A DNA stretch of 44,187 bases from Sphingomonadales bacterium. Lineage in GTDB: Bacteria > Pseudomonadota > Alphaproteobacteria > Sphingomonadales > Sphingomonadaceae. The stretch spans positions 1-44,187 of the forward strand of contig JAAFIB010000016.1 of assembly GCA_013297725.1 (NCBI GenBank). Reading direction: 5' to 3'. The notes beneath the pieces are model-generated. The model had not been told where the DNA came from. It ran no database searches and saw nothing but the letters and a program-made list of their open reading frames with translations. A program made the translations under genes and the position numbers. This document shows, piece by piece, positions 7,576 through 16,793 of this stretch; within the stretch, counting starts at the first letter, position 1; each line of letters opens with the position of its first letter.

Positions 7576-10137
7576 ATGCGTAAGCTACATCTAATTTCAG
7601 CAACTGCTTTGGCTATGTCACTGGCGACGCCAGCATTTGCACAAGATGCACCACAATCAGACGAAACGGCTGATGACAGCCAACCCATTATCGTTACCGC
7701 GACGTTGCGGGCGATGGATGTTCAAGACATTCCACTCGCTGTAACCGCCGTTGCCCCCGAAACATTGGAGCGTCAGGGCATTGCCGACATCAAGACGCTG
7801 TCGTCTATTTCGCCCAGCTTTAACATTCAGTCATCACAGACCGAAACACAGGGCACTTCCATCAAAATTCGCGGCGTCGGCACGACCGGTAATAATACAG
7901 GGCTCGAAAGCTCGGTCGGTGTGTTCATCGACGGCGTGTACCAGTCACGGCCTGGCGTAGCGCTTGGCGATTTGGTCGATCTGGAGCGCCTTGAAATTCT
8001 GCGCGGTCCGCAAGGGACTTTGTTTGGACGCAACACATCGGCGGGTGCGTTGAACATTACGACAAAGCGGCCAAGCCTTTCGGAGTTTGAAGGCTTTGCC
8101 AACGCGACCTATGGCAATTATAATTCCATGAATGTGCAAGCTGGCGTCAGCGTTCCTGTTGCTCAAGATTTGGCGGCGGTCCGTCTTTCGGGCACTTGGC
8201 GCAAACGCGATGGCTATTTGAAAAGTACCACAGGCGCGGAAAGCAATGACCGTAACCGCTATATGCTGCGTGGACAGTTGTATATTGAGCCCAATGCCGA
8301 TGTTAGCATCCGGTTGCTTGCCGACTATTCCGACGTGGACGAAAATTGCTGCGATGCCGTTGTCATGCGCGAAACCGAGCTACAGCCCTTTTTTGCTTTT
8401 CACGGCCTGGCGTCAGACGGCATCGATCAGGTGGGACGGCCAGCACTCCAGAATCTTTCGACAAACAGCCAGCAGTTCGTCAACAAGGCAACCCAATGGG
8501 GCGTGTCGGGCGAATTGAAATGGGATTTCGGAGGTGCCAAGCTCACCTATATCGGATCCTATCGTGACTTTGATTCTGAATCGACGCAGGAATCGGACTT
8601 CACGTCGCTGGCGATCTTTACTGCGGGTCGTAATGGTCAGAACTCGCGGCCCGGCCTGTTGCCCAATGGCGACAAGATCAAAACGATGACTCAAGAACTG
8701 CGTCTGCAGGGCACAGCATTTAACGATAAGCTTGATTGGTTGATCGGCGGATTTTACTCGGATGAAAAAATCCGTGCGCTAGGCACGTTGACCGCTGGCC
8801 GGGATTTCCAACAGGCCGTGAGTGCGGGTAACTTTGCCAATGCCGCTGGTGTCAACCCGCTGTTTACACTTACAGCTTTAGGTAACGCCGGTGTTCCGGT
8901 GAACATCAACGGCGCCTATGCCGAAAACCTGTTCATCCAGAACGCAAAAAGCTTTTCGGTGTTTACGCACAATGTGATCAATTTCACCGATAAACTTAGC
9001 CTGACTTTAGGTGCACGCTATACCGATGAAAAGAAAACTGCATCGTTTGACCAGCTGAATAGCAGCAACGCCGCTTGCCAAGCCAGCGTGAACGGCGCGC
9101 TAACAGCCGCTGTGCCTGCTGCTCTTCGTGCAGGCGTGGTCGGCTTGAACTGTTTCTCTTTTATCGCGCCTGTCACATTGACAGCACCTGCGGGATTGGG
9201 CGGTGGATTGGCTAGCCGTTTCTTACCTCTTCCGCGCGAATGGGCGAACACGTTTAAGGACGATGAGATTACCTACACAGCGCAGGTTGGTTATAAACCA
9301 AACGAAGATTTGCTGTTTTACGGCGGTTATAGTCACGGGTTCAAATCGGGCGGCTTCAACCTTGATCCTACAGCCGCCAACCTGGCCAACTCGACCGCTG
9401 TGCTTACGACTGGTGCAGCGCCGATCTATGCTGACCCCCGGTTTAAATCCGAAAAGGTTGAACAGATCGAAATCGGTGTGAAGGCGACCCTTGGTAATAT
9501 CAAAGCCAATTTGGCGCTCTTCCAAATGGACATGAGTGATTTCCAGGTTCTGGAATTTACCGGTGTGCAATTCACGACCTTTAACGTGAACTCGGCGAAA
9601 TCAACCGGTGTTGAATTGGAAGTGTTTGGTAAGCTGAGTGACTATATCTCAGGTAACTTCTCTACGACATATGCCAACGCACGCTATCCAAAAGACTGTA
9701 ATGTTGGTGTTCCGGCCGATGTTTTAGCATCGGTTACGCGGCTTTGCGGGGATGTTCTAACCAATGCTCCAAAGTTTACAGGTGTTATGGGGCTAACCTA
9801 TGATGGCCCACTTAACAGTTCCGGCTGGGGTTTGCTTGTGAACGGAAACATTAGCTATTCAAGCAAGCGTAGGACAAGCACCTTGCCCCTTGATACTAAT
9901 AATTTGCCCGTGCCGTTGGACTATCAGAACGCCTATTTCAAAATGAATGCGCGCATTGGCTTCACTGATCCAAGCGAGCGGTTCACATTTGAAATCTGGG
10001 GCACCAATCTGAACAACGAAAAAACCCGCGGGATTACTGCTAACACCCCGCTTCGCGGTGGTGCAGGCACGCGGTCGCGGATTGGGTTTGTTGAAGAGCC
10101 GCGCATGTACGGCTTGACCGTTCGCACCAAATTCTGA
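7576..10137 (+). CDS. TonB-dependent outer-membrane receptor
   Basis: An 853-residue receptor for active uptake of an unknown ligand across the outer membrane. A signal peptide ends at AFA before Gln23; the TonB box is PIIVTAT (about residues 37-43); the plug domain follows, with IKIRGVGTTGNN and LEILRGPQGTLFGRNTSAGALNI as landmarks; the remainder is the 22-strand barrel ending in TVRTKF with terminal Phe. The style matches the large sphingomonad receptor group often linked to aromatic or plant-derived substrates, but no adjacent gene identifies the ligand. I chose ATG 7576 because GGAGGGAGAGG precedes it; an earlier ATG at 7549 lacks such a site. A strong terminator follows. Confidence 0.95.
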   Translation: MRKLHLISATALAMSLATPAFAQDAPQSDETADDSQPIIVTATLRAMDVQDIPLAVTAVAPETLERQGIADIKTLSSISPSFNIQSSQTETQGTSIKIRGVGTTGNNTGLESSVGVFIDGVYQSRPGVALGDLVDLERLEILRGPQGTLFGRNTSAGALNITTKRPSLSEFEGFANATYGNYNSMNVQAGVSVPVAQDLAAVRLSGTWRKRDGYLKSTTGAESNDRNRYMLRGQLYIEPNADVSIRLLADYSDVDENCCDAVVMRETELQPFFAFHGLASDGIDQVGRPALQNLSTNSQQFVNKATQWGVSGELKWDFGGAKLTYIGSYRDFDSESTQESDFTSLAIFTAGRNGQNSRPGLLPNGDKIKTMTQELRLQGTAFNDKLDWLIGGFYSDEKIRALGTLTAGRDFQQAVSAGNFANAAGVNPLFTLTALGNAGVPVNINGAYAENLFIQNAKSFSVFTHNVINFTDKLSLTLGARYTDEKKTASFDQLNSSNAACQASVNGALTAAVPAALRAGVVGLNCFSFIAPVTLTAPAGLGGGLASRFLPLPREWANTFKDDEITYTAQVGYKPNEDLLFYGGYSHGFKSGGFNLDPTAANLANSTAVLTTGAAPIYADPRFKSEKVEQIEIGVKATLGNIKANLALFQMDMSDFQVLEFTGVQFTTFNVNSAKSTGVELEVFGKLSDYISGNFSTTYANARYPKDCNVGVPADVLASVTRLCGDVLTNAPKFTGVMGLTYDGPLNSSGWGLLVNGNISYSSKRRTSTLPLDTNNLPVPLDYQNAYFKMNARIGFTDPSERFTFEIWGTNLNNEKTRGITANTPLRGGAGTRSRIGFVEEPRMYGLTVRTKF

Positions 10138-10155
10138 TTGCGGCGATGATTATAA

Positions 10156-10190
10156 GAAAAACCCCGGGGAGTAATCTCCGGGGTTTTTTT
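10156..10190. terminator. bidirectional rho-independent terminator
   Basis: The stem ACCCCGGGGA / TCTCCGGGGT (10161-10170 and 10175-10184) is flanked by an A-run on the left and seven T residues on the right. It sits between the convergent receptor and quinone oxidoreductase genes and can serve both. Confidence 0.92.
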
Positions 10191-10207
10191 GTTCGTGCGA
10201 TAATGAC

Positions 10208-11206
10208 TTAGGCGGTCAGGACGATCTTTCCGACGAAATCACCGCTTTCCATCAGAGTATGCGCCGATGCAGCATCGGCGAGCGGAAAGCTCTTTGCCAT
10301 TGTTGGCCGCAATTGCCCTGATTCAATAAATGGCCAGACGATGCGGTGGATTTCGTCCGCCAACAACGCCTTGAAAGCGTCCGAACGTGGGCGCAGTGTT
10401 GAACCGGTTAGCGTCAAACGGCGCATCATAATTTGCACCATCGGCACATCAGCCATTGCGCCGCCCTGAATCGCGATGGTCACATGCCGCCCGTCCATAC
10501 GCAGGCATTGCATGTTGCGCGGAACATAGGGACCAGCGACCATATCGAGCACAAGGTGAACGCCCTCACCATCGGTAATCCGCTTCACTTCCTCAACAAA
10601 GTCGGCGGTTTTGTAATTGATCGCATGGGCTGCACCCAGTTCTAGCGCAGCGGCACATTTATCATCAGACCCGCATGTCACGATCACCTGCAGTCCGAAC
10701 AGATTGCCCAGCTTAATCGCCATCGATCCGATACCGCTGGTGCCGCCATGGACCAAAATCGTTTCGCCTTCATCGGCATAGCCGCGTTCGAACACATTGT
10801 GCCACACTGTCATCAATGTCTCGGGGATTGCGGCGGCTTCTTCCATCGATAGGCTGTCAGGCACCGTCCAGCAGACATCAGCGCGCGCGAGGCAGTACTC
10901 GGCATAGCCACCGCCTGCGACCAATGCGCACACATTTTGACCTAAGAGTGCAGGATCGGTATCGGCCCCTAAAGCAACGACTGTTCCCGATATTTCCAAT
11001 CCGGGCAGGTCGCTTGCCCCTGGCGGTGCTGGATACAGCCCCATGCGTTGAACAACATCAGGGCGATTAACGCCTGCCGCTGCGACTTTGACCAGAACTT
11101 CACCTGCGCCGGGGATTGGAACAGGGCGGTTGCAAGGCTTCAAAACATCCGGCCCGCCCGGGCTACTGATTTCGATAGCCGTCATCGTATCGGGTATGTT
11201 GGTCAT
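10208..11206 (-). CDS. NAD(P)H:quinone oxidoreductase, PIG3-like MDR family
   Basis: A 332-residue zinc-independent medium-chain dehydrogenase/reductase. The GroES-like N-terminal part carries AAGVNRPDVVQRMGLYPAPPG, typical of the PIG3/TP53I3-like quinone reductase group; the nucleotide-binding motif is HGGTSGIGSMAIKLG, followed by VTCGSDDKCAAALELGA and VLDMVAGPY. None of the cysteines needed for a structural zinc is arranged as in alcohol dehydrogenases. The likely reaction is NADPH-dependent one-electron reduction of quinones. The second ATG (11206) is preferred over 11212 because the AGGGG element is 8 bases before it and only 2 before the first. It is divergent from the DUF1192 gene. Confidence 0.88.
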   Translation of the reverse strand: MTNIPDTMTAIEISSPGGPDVLKPCNRPVPIPGAGEVLVKVAAAGVNRPDVVQRMGLYPAPPGASDLPGLEISGTVVALGADTDPALLGQNVCALVAGGGYAEYCLARADVCWTVPDSLSMEEAAAIPETLMTVWHNVFERGYADEGETILVHGGTSGIGSMAIKLGNLFGLQVIVTCGSDDKCAAALELGAAHAINYKTADFVEEVKRITDGEGVHLVLDMVAGPYVPRNMQCLRMDGRHVTIAIQGGAMADVPMVQIMMRRLTLTGSTLRPRSDAFKALLADEIHRIVWPFIESGQLRPTMAKSFPLADAASAHTLMESGDFVGKIVLTA

Positions 11207-11285
11207 GCGCATCGCCCCTTTGCGCGCACTCTATAGCGACGATGATGCCTGTATTCCAGCGTGTTAGCACTTGTTCGCAGGCGAA

Positions 11286-11314
11286 TTGACAGATGCGCGT
11301 TGATTCCGCATTCT
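11286..11314 (+). promoter_or_regulatory. candidate sigma-70 promoter for the DUF1192 gene
   Basis: A perfect TTGACA at 11286-11291 is followed, 17 bases later, by CATTCT at 11309-11314, a poor -10 match. AAGGAG (11321-11326) then lies 8 bases before the ATG, so the leader would be very short. Supported mainly by the -35 match. Confidence 0.35.
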
Positions 11315-11333
11315 ATTGCTAAGGAGATAGGCG

Positions 11334-11531
11334 ATGGACCTTGATGAATTGTTCGCAAAGCGGCCTGATGATCCGTTGGTCGCACTTTTGAAACAAGATC
11401 TGGACCGGCATTCCGTCGCCGAGTTGAAAGAGCGCGTTGAGGCGTTACAGGGCGAAATTGCGCGGTGTGAAGCCAAGATTTCCTTTTCAAAGGATCACCG
11501 CAATGCTGCAGATTCGCTGTTCAAAAAATAG
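11334..11531 (+). CDS. DUF1192 family small protein
   Basis: A 65-residue acidic/basic helical protein. The N-terminal LDELFAKRPDDPLVALLKQDLDRHSVAELKERVEAL pattern is the DUF1192 signature found across Alphaproteobacteria (written here as a pattern over residues 3-38). Residues 25-52 have heptad-like hydrophobic spacing and may form a coiled coil. No function is established that I know of. AAGGAG lies 8 bases before the ATG. It is divergent from the quinone oxidoreductase and sits 141 bases upstream of clpA, so co-transcription with clpA is possible but not shown. Confidence 0.85.
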   Translation: MDLDELFAKRPDDPLVALLKQDLDRHSVAELKERVEALQGEIARCEAKISFSKDHRNAADSLFKK

Positions 11532-11603
11532 GATGAAGCGTGCTGATTTAACCATTCCTAGCAGCATTTTTTCGCTGCTTGGCCGTTATAGGATAAATCC
11601 CTG

Positions 11604-11632
11604 TTGAAAGCTGCAATGCGGACGCCGATATA
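11604..11632 (+). promoter_or_regulatory. candidate promoter for clpA
   Basis: TTGAAA (11604-11609), a 17-base spacer and GATATA (11627-11632), about 40 bases before the clpA ATG. The TTGAAA element is also compatible with a heat-shock sigma factor, which would suit clpA, but the -10 side does not match the RpoH consensus well. Confidence 0.35.
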
Positions 11633-11672
11633 GATGTTAACGGGCGATAGTCGTCCATCTTGGAGCACAGTT

Positions 11673-14006
11673 ATGCCGTCATTTGCAGAATCGCTAGAAG
11701 CAACGCTTCACAATGCCTTGCGGCATGCGGGCGAGCGAGCGCATGAATATGCGACGCTGGAACATTTGCTGCTTGCGCTGGTTGACGACGAGGATGCGGC
11801 TCGCGTCATGCAGGCTTGCGGCGTCGATGTGGGCGAATTGAGCGACACGGTCGTCCAATACCTTGATAATGAATTGGAAAGCCTGAAAGTAACAGGCAAT
11901 GTCGACCCGTCGCCGACCAGCGGATTTCAGCGCGTGGTGCAACGTGCAATCCTGCATGTCCAATCGTCGGGCAAAGATGTTGTCACCGGCGCCAATGTAC
12001 TGGTTGCGTTGTTTTCCGAGCGCGAAAGCTATGCTGTCTATTTCTTGCAGCAACAGGATATGAGCCGCCTTGATGCGGTTAGCTATATCAGCCACGGCAT
12101 CGGTAAGGACGGCAAGCTGATCGACCAGAAACCGGTTGAAGGTGCGGATGATCGCAAGGAAGAAGCAGCTGACGCCAAAGATAAAAAGGGCAAAGAAAGC
12201 GCCCTTGAGCAATTTACTGTCAATCTGAATGAAAAGGCGAAGCAGGGCCGGATCGATCCCCTGATCGGGCGTTCAGAAGAAGTTGATCGCACCGTGCAAA
12301 TCTTGTGCCGCCGGTCAAAGAACAACCCGCTTTATGTTGGGGAACCCGGCGTTGGTAAAACCGCGATTGCCGAGGGACTTGCGCGGCGCATCGTCGAAAA
12401 TCAGGTGCCAGAGGTGTTGCTGCCTGCAGTCATCTACTCGCTCGATATGGGATCGTTGCTTGCCGGAACGCGTTATCGTGGAGACTTTGAGGAGCGATTG
12501 AAAGCTGTCGTCAGCGAGCTGGAAAAGCTGCCCGACGCGATCTTGTTTATCGATGAAATCCATACCGTTATAGGCGCCGGTGCGACCAGCGGCGGAGCGA
12601 TGGACGCGTCCAATCTGTTGAAACCGGCGCTTTCTGGCGGCACAATCCGCTGCATCGGGTCGACGACGTACAAAGAATTCCGCAATCACTTTGAAAAAGA
12701 CCGCGCCTTGCTGCGCCGGTTCCAAAAGATTGATGTTAATGAACCAAGCATCGAGGATACAATCAAAATTCTCGGCGGTTTGCGCGCTGCATTTGAGGAT
12801 CACCACAAGGTTAAATACACTAACGATGCGCTGAAAGCCGCGGTGGAGCTATCCTCACGCTATATCAATGATCGCAAGCAGCCCGATAAGTCCATCGACG
12901 TGATCGACGAAGTTGGCGCGATGCAGATGCTGGTTCCGCTGGCAAAGCGCCGCAAGCTGATCACGCCCAAGGAAATCGAGGCCGTGATTGCAACGATCGC
13001 GCGCATCCCGCCCAAAAACGTGTCGACCGATGACCGCACAGCGCTTGGCAGCCTTGAGACTGACCTGAAACGGGTCGTGTTTGGACAGGACAAAGCGATT
13101 GCGTTGCTTTCGTCCGCAATTAAGCTTTCCCGTGCGGGTCTGCGTGATCCTGATAAGCCCATCGGCAACTATCTGTTTTCCGGCCCCACCGGCGTCGGCA
13201 AGACCGAGGTTGCGCGCCAGCTGGCCAGCATCATGGGCATTCCGCTGAAACGCTTTGACATGTCGGAATATATGGAGCGCCACAGCGTTAGCCGATTGAT
13301 CGGTGCGCCTCCGGGCTATGTCGGTTTCGATCAGGGCGGCTTGTTGACCGATGCGGTTGATCAAAACCCGCATTGCGTTTTGTTGCTCGACGAAATCGAA
13401 AAGGCGCATCCCGATCTGTTCAACATCTTGCTGCAGGTAATGGATAACGGCCGATTGACCGACCATCACGGCAAGACTGTGGATTTCCGCAATGTCATTC
13501 TGATCATGACCACCAATGCGGGTGCGAAGAACTTGACCAAGGAAGGCATCGGGTTCGGCAGCGCTGCCGAGGCGAATGAGGATGCCAGCGAAGAAGCGGT
13601 AAAAGAGCTGTTTGCGCCGGAATTCCGTAACCGTCTGGATGCTATTGTGCCATTCGGATTTTTGCCAACCGAAGTGGTGGCGATGGTTGTCGACAAGTTC
13701 ATCCTGCAATTGGAACTGCAGCTCGCTGACCAGAATGTGCATATTAAACTGGATGACGAAGCGCGCGCTTGGTTGACCGAACGCGGCTATGACAAGCTAT
13801 ACGGCGCAAGGCCGATGGGACGGTTGATTCAGGAAAAGCTGAAACAACCGCTTGCCGAGGAGCTGCTGTTTGGAAAGCTAGTCAACGGCGGCGAAGTTTC
13901 TGTGCATATGAAAGACGGCCAACCCGTGTTTGAAGTTTCGCCCGCACCGCCAAAGGCCGCAAAGCCAAAGAAGGAAAAGGGCGCGAAGAAGGCGAAGGCT
14001 GGGTAG
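11673..14006 (+). CDS. clpA: ATP-dependent Clp protease ATP-binding subunit ClpA
   Basis: A 777-residue AAA+ unfoldase that feeds substrates to ClpP. An N-terminal Clp repeat domain (ATLEHLLLALVDDEDA) is followed by a charged linker (near residues 150-175), AAA module 1 with Walker A GEPGVGKT (about 223-230) and AAA module 2 with GPTGVGKT (about 504-511) plus LLLDEIEKAHPD. A GIGFGS loop in module 2 corresponds to the ClpP-docking loop. ClpB's long middle coiled coil is absent, which separates it from ClpB. The tail is Lys/Ala-rich (AKPKKEKGAKKAKAG). Start: ATG 11673 with GGAG upstream, because the family N terminus begins there; the frame is open to 11634. No clpS gene is adjacent. Confidence 0.95.
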   Translation: MPSFAESLEATLHNALRHAGERAHEYATLEHLLLALVDDEDAARVMQACGVDVGELSDTVVQYLDNELESLKVTGNVDPSPTSGFQRVVQRAILHVQSSGKDVVTGANVLVALFSERESYAVYFLQQQDMSRLDAVSYISHGIGKDGKLIDQKPVEGADDRKEEAADAKDKKGKESALEQFTVNLNEKAKQGRIDPLIGRSEEVDRTVQILCRRSKNNPLYVGEPGVGKTAIAEGLARRIVENQVPEVLLPAVIYSLDMGSLLAGTRYRGDFEERLKAVVSELEKLPDAILFIDEIHTVIGAGATSGGAMDASNLLKPALSGGTIRCIGSTTYKEFRNHFEKDRALLRRFQKIDVNEPSIEDTIKILGGLRAAFEDHHKVKYTNDALKAAVELSSRYINDRKQPDKSIDVIDEVGAMQMLVPLAKRRKLITPKEIEAVIATIARIPPKNVSTDDRTALGSLETDLKRVVFGQDKAIALLSSAIKLSRAGLRDPDKPIGNYLFSGPTGVGKTEVARQLASIMGIPLKRFDMSEYMERHSVSRLIGAPPGYVGFDQGGLLTDAVDQNPHCVLLLDEIEKAHPDLFNILLQVMDNGRLTDHHGKTVDFRNVILIMTTNAGAKNLTKEGIGFGSAAEANEDASEEAVKELFAPEFRNRLDAIVPFGFLPTEVVAMVVDKFILQLELQLADQNVHIKLDDEARAWLTERGYDKLYGARPMGRLIQEKLKQPLAEELLFGKLVNGGEVSVHMKDGQPVFEVSPAPPKAAKPKKEKGAKKAKAG

Positions 14007-14088
14007 GGCAGCAGGCCTAAAGCCGCACTATCACAGGTCCAATCTATTCTGATTTGGCGTTCCTGATCCTAAGGGGCATTGATGCTCA

Positions 14089-14856
14089 ATGGAAAAAGGC
14101 AAAGTCTATCTGGTCGGTGCAGGCCCGGGTGATCCCGATTTGCTGACGGTGAAGGCCGCGCGGCTGATCGCGGCGGCGGACGTTATCGTGCATGATGGCT
14201 TGGTTGATGATGCGATCCTTGCGCTCGCCAGCCCTGTTGCGCGCTTTATCTCGGTTGCCAAGCAACGCAGCCGCCATTCGGTGCCGCAAGATGGGATCAA
14301 CGCAATTCTGATCCGCGAAGCGTTGGCTGGATATTCTGTGGTGCGCCTGAAAGGCGGCGATCCGTTTATCTTTGGGCGCGGCGGCGAAGAGGTTGAGGCC
14401 TGTCAGGCGGCTGGTGTGCCCGTGGAAGTCATTCCCGGTATTTCTGCGGCAATTGCTGGCGGTGCAGCAAATTTGATGCCGCTGACGCACCGCGATGCCT
14501 CTAGCGCAGTGACCTTTGTTGCTGGCCAGTGCAAAGGCCTGACGGACCAGAACTGGGCAGGGCTTGCCGGCAAAAACCGCACGCTGGTGATCTATATGGG
14601 CGTCGCTACCTCTGATGCCATTTGCGAAAAACTGATTGCTGACGGGCTGTCGCCCGATACGCCGGTTGCCGTTCTGGAACGGGTGGGGCGCAAAGACGCC
14701 CGTGCGCTGCGCAGCATTTTGACTGATTTGGGCGGGATGATTGCGCGTGAAAATGTTGCAAGTCCGGCCATCATTATTGTTGGCGATGTGGTCCTGAAAT
14801 CTGATGCGGAGGACAAGCTCCGCACATTTGCCAAAGAAGCGGAGAGACTGGCATGA
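14089..14856 (+). CDS. cobA: uroporphyrinogen-III C-methyltransferase (SUMT)
   Basis: A 255-residue SAM-dependent enzyme that methylates uroporphyrinogen III at C-2 and C-7 to give precorrin-2, the entry to siroheme, the cofactor of the sulfite reductase encoded next door. The signatures are VGAGPGDPDLLTVKA (residues 9-23), the second methylase motif RLKGGDPFIFGRGGEE (about 86-101) and IPGISAAIAG. It is a stand-alone SUMT without the CysG dehydrogenase/ferrochelatase domain, so those steps must be encoded elsewhere. It opens a five-gene + strand run and its stop overlaps the next start as ATGA. AAGGGG lies about 13 bases before the ATG. Confidence 0.93.
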   Translation: MEKGKVYLVGAGPGDPDLLTVKAARLIAAADVIVHDGLVDDAILALASPVARFISVAKQRSRHSVPQDGINAILIREALAGYSVVRLKGGDPFIFGRGGEEVEACQAAGVPVEVIPGISAAIAGGAANLMPLTHRDASSAVTFVAGQCKGLTDQNWAGLAGKNRTLVIYMGVATSDAICEKLIADGLSPDTPVAVLERVGRKDARALRSILTDLGGMIARENVASPAIIIVGDVVLKSDAEDKLRTFAKEAERLA

Positions 14857-15149
14857 AACTACTAACGGGAAATGATCTCGCCTCTGGTGCGGTCACATGG
14901 TGGGCTGGCAGCTGGTGGTCGTTGCATGTCGAAGATGCCGTTGATGTGGGCGAAGGCGGGGACGCGATCTTGGCCCGTGAAGAAGGTGCGCGCCGCGTGA
15001 ATGCGCCTTACATCATCGAAGCTATCGCTACGCCCGAAGGGCCGCGCCCGGCGCATATCAAAGACCGCGTCCGCGCGCTTGGACCAACGGTTCGGCTCGA
15101 TCTTTCGTTAAAACCAGCCGACCCAAGCGTTGGCGAATGGGTAATTTGA
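14853..15149 (+). CDS. DUF2849 domain protein of the sulfite reduction operon
   Basis: A 98-residue protein matching DUF2849, a small family found beside cysI in Alphaproteobacteria. It begins with KLLTGNDLASGAVTWWAGSWW, a tryptophan-rich start, followed by HVEDAVDVGEGGDAILAREEGARRVNAPYI. No cysteine or metal motif is visible. It overlaps cobA by 4 bases (ATGA), which implies translational coupling, and ends 15 bases before cysI. Family function is unknown; by position it may help cysI maturation or electron supply, which is inference only. Confidence 0.85.
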   Translation: MKLLTGNDLASGAVTWWAGSWWSLHVEDAVDVGEGGDAILAREEGARRVNAPYIIEAIATPEGPRPAHIKDRVRALGPTVRLDLSLKPADPSVGEWVI

Positions 15150-15164
15150 AACGGGTAATCTGCT

Positions 15165-16793
15165 ATGTATAAATATGACAATTACGACCAAGCCATCGTC
15201 GATGCCCGCGTTGCCGAATTTCGCGATCAGGTGAAGCGCCGCCTTGCGGGTGAGATCACCGAGGATCAGTTCAAACCGCTGCGGCTGATGAACGGCCTGT
15301 ATCTGCAACTGCACGCCTATATGCTGCGCGTTGCCATTCCCTATGGAACGATGGACAGCCGCCAGATGCGGATGCTGGCGCATATCGCCCGCAAGTACGA
15401 CCGCGATTACGGCCATTTCACCACGCGGCAGAATATCCAGTATAACTGGATCAAGCTGGAGGAATGCGGCGATTTGCTGGAAGAACTGGCGAGTGTTGAG
15501 ATGCATGCGATCCAGACCAGCGGCAATTGCATCCGCAATATCAGCTCTGATCAATATGCAGGGGCAGCGGCAGACGAAGTTGCCGATCCGCGCCCGTGGG
15601 CTGAACTGCTCCGTCAGTGGTCAACCTTCCATCCCGAATTCAGCTATCTGCCGCGCAAGTTCAAAATCGCGGTGATTGCTTCGCCAGAGGACCGTGCGGC
15701 GATGCGTTTGCACGACATCGGGCTGGAGCTGGTCAAGCAAGATGGCGTTCTTGGTGCGCGCGTCTTTGTTGGAGGCGGCATGGGCCGTACGCCAATGATC
15801 GCGCCAGAGATTAATCCGTTCGTGAAGGCGGACGATCTGCTCAGCTATATCGAGGCCTGTCTGCGCGTGTATAACCGCTATGGCCGCCGCGATAATATCT
15901 ACAAGGCGCGGATCAAAATCCTTGTTCACGAAATTGGCGCGGACGAATATCGCCGTCAGGTCGAGGAAGAATTTGCCCATGTGAAAACGCTTGGCATTGA
16001 TCCGCCGCTAGCGGAACTGGACCGGATTTCGGCATTCTTTGCACCGCCCGCCTTTGACGCAGTGGATCAGGAAGTGGACCGCAGCGATCCCGATTTCGCG
16101 GTCTGGCTCGACCAGAATGTGAAGCCGCATAAACAAGCGGGCTACGCCATCGTCAACATTAGCCTTAAGCCTATTGGCGGCATTCCGGGTGATGCGTCCT
16201 CTGCACAGATTGATGTGATGGCCGACCTTGCGGAACAATATAGCTTTGACGAGCTGCGCGTCACGCACGCCCAGAACATCGTGTTGCCGCATGTCGCCAA
16301 GCGTGATCTTTACGCCGTCTGGCAAGCGTTGAACGCGGCGGAATTGGCCAATGCTAACCTTGACCTCATCAGCGACATCATCGCGTGCCCCGGCCTTGAT
16401 TATTGCAGCCTTGCCAATGCGCGTTCCATCCCCGTTGCGCAGAAAATTGCCACGCGCTTTGCTGATTTGGAACGGCAGCGCGATCTGGGCGAGTTGAAGC
16501 TTAAAATCTCCGGCTGCATCAACGCCTGCGGGCATCACCATGCCGGCCATATCGGCATCCTTGGCGTCGACCGCAAAGGCGTTGAGAATTACCAGCTGAC
16601 GCTCGGCGGATCAGGTGCAGAGGATGTGTCCATCGGCAAGATCACTGGCCCCGGCTTTGACGAGGACGGCATAATCGACGCGGTCGAACGCGCGACTGAC
16701 AAGTACAAAGAGTTGCGCGAACCCGGCGAGCGCTTCGTCGATACCTACCGCCGCGTTGGCATGGAGCCGTTCAAGGAGGCGATTTATGGTTGA
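15165..16793 (+). CDS. cysI: nitrite/sulfite reductase hemoprotein subunit
   Basis: A 542-residue siroheme/4Fe-4S reductase that takes sulfite to sulfide with six electrons. Two pseudo-symmetric halves are visible, with siroheme-contact segments such as YGTMDSRQMRML and THAQNIVLPHV. The cluster ligands are Cys408 and Cys414 (CPGLDYC) and Cys451 and Cys455 (SGCINACGHHH), as in the family. The operon points to sulfite rather than nitrite, since cysH and a SUMT flank it and no nitrate genes are near. There is no CysJ flavoprotein in the window. Its stop overlaps the start of the DUF934 gene by 8 bases. Confidence 0.93.
   Translation: MYKYDNYDQAIVDARVAEFRDQVKRRLAGEITEDQFKPLRLMNGLYLQLHAYMLRVAIPYGTMDSRQMRMLAHIARKYDRDYGHFTTRQNIQYNWIKLEECGDLLEELASVEMHAIQTSGNCIRNISSDQYAGAAADEVADPRPWAELLRQWSTFHPEFSYLPRKFKIAVIASPEDRAAMRLHDIGLELVKQDGVLGARVFVGGGMGRTPMIAPEINPFVKADDLLSYIEACLRVYNRYGRRDNIYKARIKILVHEIGADEYRRQVEEEFAHVKTLGIDPPLAELDRISAFFAPPAFDAVDQEVDRSDPDFAVWLDQNVKPHKQAGYAIVNISLKPIGGIPGDASSAQIDVMADLAEQYSFDELRVTHAQNIVLPHVAKRDLYAVWQALNAAELANANLDLISDIIACPGLDYCSLANARSIPVAQKIATRFADLERQRDLGELKLKISGCINACGHHHAGHIGILGVDRKGVENYQLTLGGSGAEDVSIGKITGPGFDEDGIIDAVERATDKYKELREPGERFVDTYRRVGMEPFKEAIYG

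Noticed and set aside
7391-7603. Small open frame on the - strand in the trcR-receptor gap, ending inside the first hairpin
   Set aside because: No ribosome binding site precedes any of its ATG codons and most of its length overlaps the receptor gene start and leader. The stop in a hairpin upstream of a terminator-like structure is suggestive, but not enough.
12855-13742. 295-residue open frame antisense to clpA
   Set aside because: It lies wholly within the conserved AAA modules of clpA and its translation resembles no family; long antisense frames are common here because of codon bias.
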